Shown here: piece after piece, positions 33,093 to 33,147 of the stretch
Numbering within the stretch: position 1 is the stretch's first letter
Layout of the letters: each line of letters begins with the position of its first letter
Assembly (NCBI RefSeq): GCF_030160295.1
Contig: NZ_BSOB01000063.1
Span: 1-33,147, forward strand
DNA length: 33,147 bases
Direction: 5' to 3'
DNA from: Dyella acidisoli
GTDB taxonomy: Bacteria; Pseudomonadota; Gammaproteobacteria; Xanthomonadales; Rhodanobacteraceae
Program-made: the position numbers and the translations under genes
The notes under the pieces: generated by a model
What the model was told of the DNA's origin: nothing
The model's input: the letters and a program-made list of their open reading frames with translations, nothing else
The model's database searches: none

Positions 33093-33147
33093 GGAGCGTT
33101 GAACCATGGGCGATCAACCACCTATCTAGCCAGAAACGTTCAGGCTT

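Overview
The window looks like an accessory part of a high-GC gammaproteobacterial chromosome, most likely Xanthomonadales and probably Rhodanobacteraceae (Dyella, Luteibacter or Rhodanobacter type). That rests on the high-GC coding bias of most genes, GTAGG-footed REP sequences with a REP-associated transposase, paired inverted 'CCCTCCCC' intergenic repeats, classical autotransporters, and a Wzx/Wzy cluster with the genes for a 3-acetamido-3,6-dideoxyhexose. The taxon is an inference; there is no rRNA or housekeeping marker here.

Layout. (1) 1-346: intergenic repeats only. (2) 347-3032, plus strand: a B12-binding radical SAM protein and an overlapping PF14907-type nucleotidyltransferase-like gene. 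(3) 3037-3916: REP and palindromic repeats and a HAD phosphatase. (4) 4181-7576, minus: a large autotransporter with a beta-helix-like passenger and a Ser/Thr-only linker of about 95 residues. (5) 14737-7861, minus: a tightly packed operon (optional 59-residue small ORF, methyltransferase, amidohydrolase, methyltransferase, second B12-binding radical SAM protein, two GT-B glycosyltransferases), mostly with 1-4 bp stop/start overlaps. With the genes in (2), it looks like a pathway for an unusual glycosylated product. (6) 15040-22582: a lower-GC island with a small exported protein, a DUF4279 protein, a small ORF, a frameshifted REP-associated transposase, a Sec-exported RHS/YD-repeat protein of about 1502 residues with a C-terminal permuted papain-like domain, its probable membrane-anchored immunity protein, and a small orphan gene. 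(7) 22687-25941, minus: an autotransporter whose passenger begins with a pepsin-like (A1-type) aspartic protease domain. (8) 32651-26094, minus: a surface-polysaccharide operon (FdtA/QdtA-type ketoisomerase, DegT aminotransferase, Wzx flippase, GT2, Wzy-like polymerase, Wzz-like chain-length protein, hexapeptide acetyltransferase). (9) 32652-33147: repeats, including a copy inverted relative to the left end of the window and a large imperfect palindrome.

How it fits together. The last operon should build and export a glycan containing dTDP-Fuc3NAc- or Qui3NAc-derived sugar: ketoisomerase, then aminotransferase, then acetyltransferase make the nucleotide sugar; GT2 adds it, Wzx flips it, Wzy polymerises and Wzz sets length. 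The radical SAM / methyltransferase / amidohydrolase / glycosyltransferase genes look like a second, less understood pathway. The two autotransporters and the RHS toxin-immunity pair add surface and antagonism functions, so the whole window reads as a cell-surface and competition region.

The most striking item is the pepsin-like autotransporter: the FDTGS motif, the YGDGT flap, the second LLDSGT motif and a pepsin-like lobe ending are all visible in one Sec-exported, beta-barrel-anchored protein.
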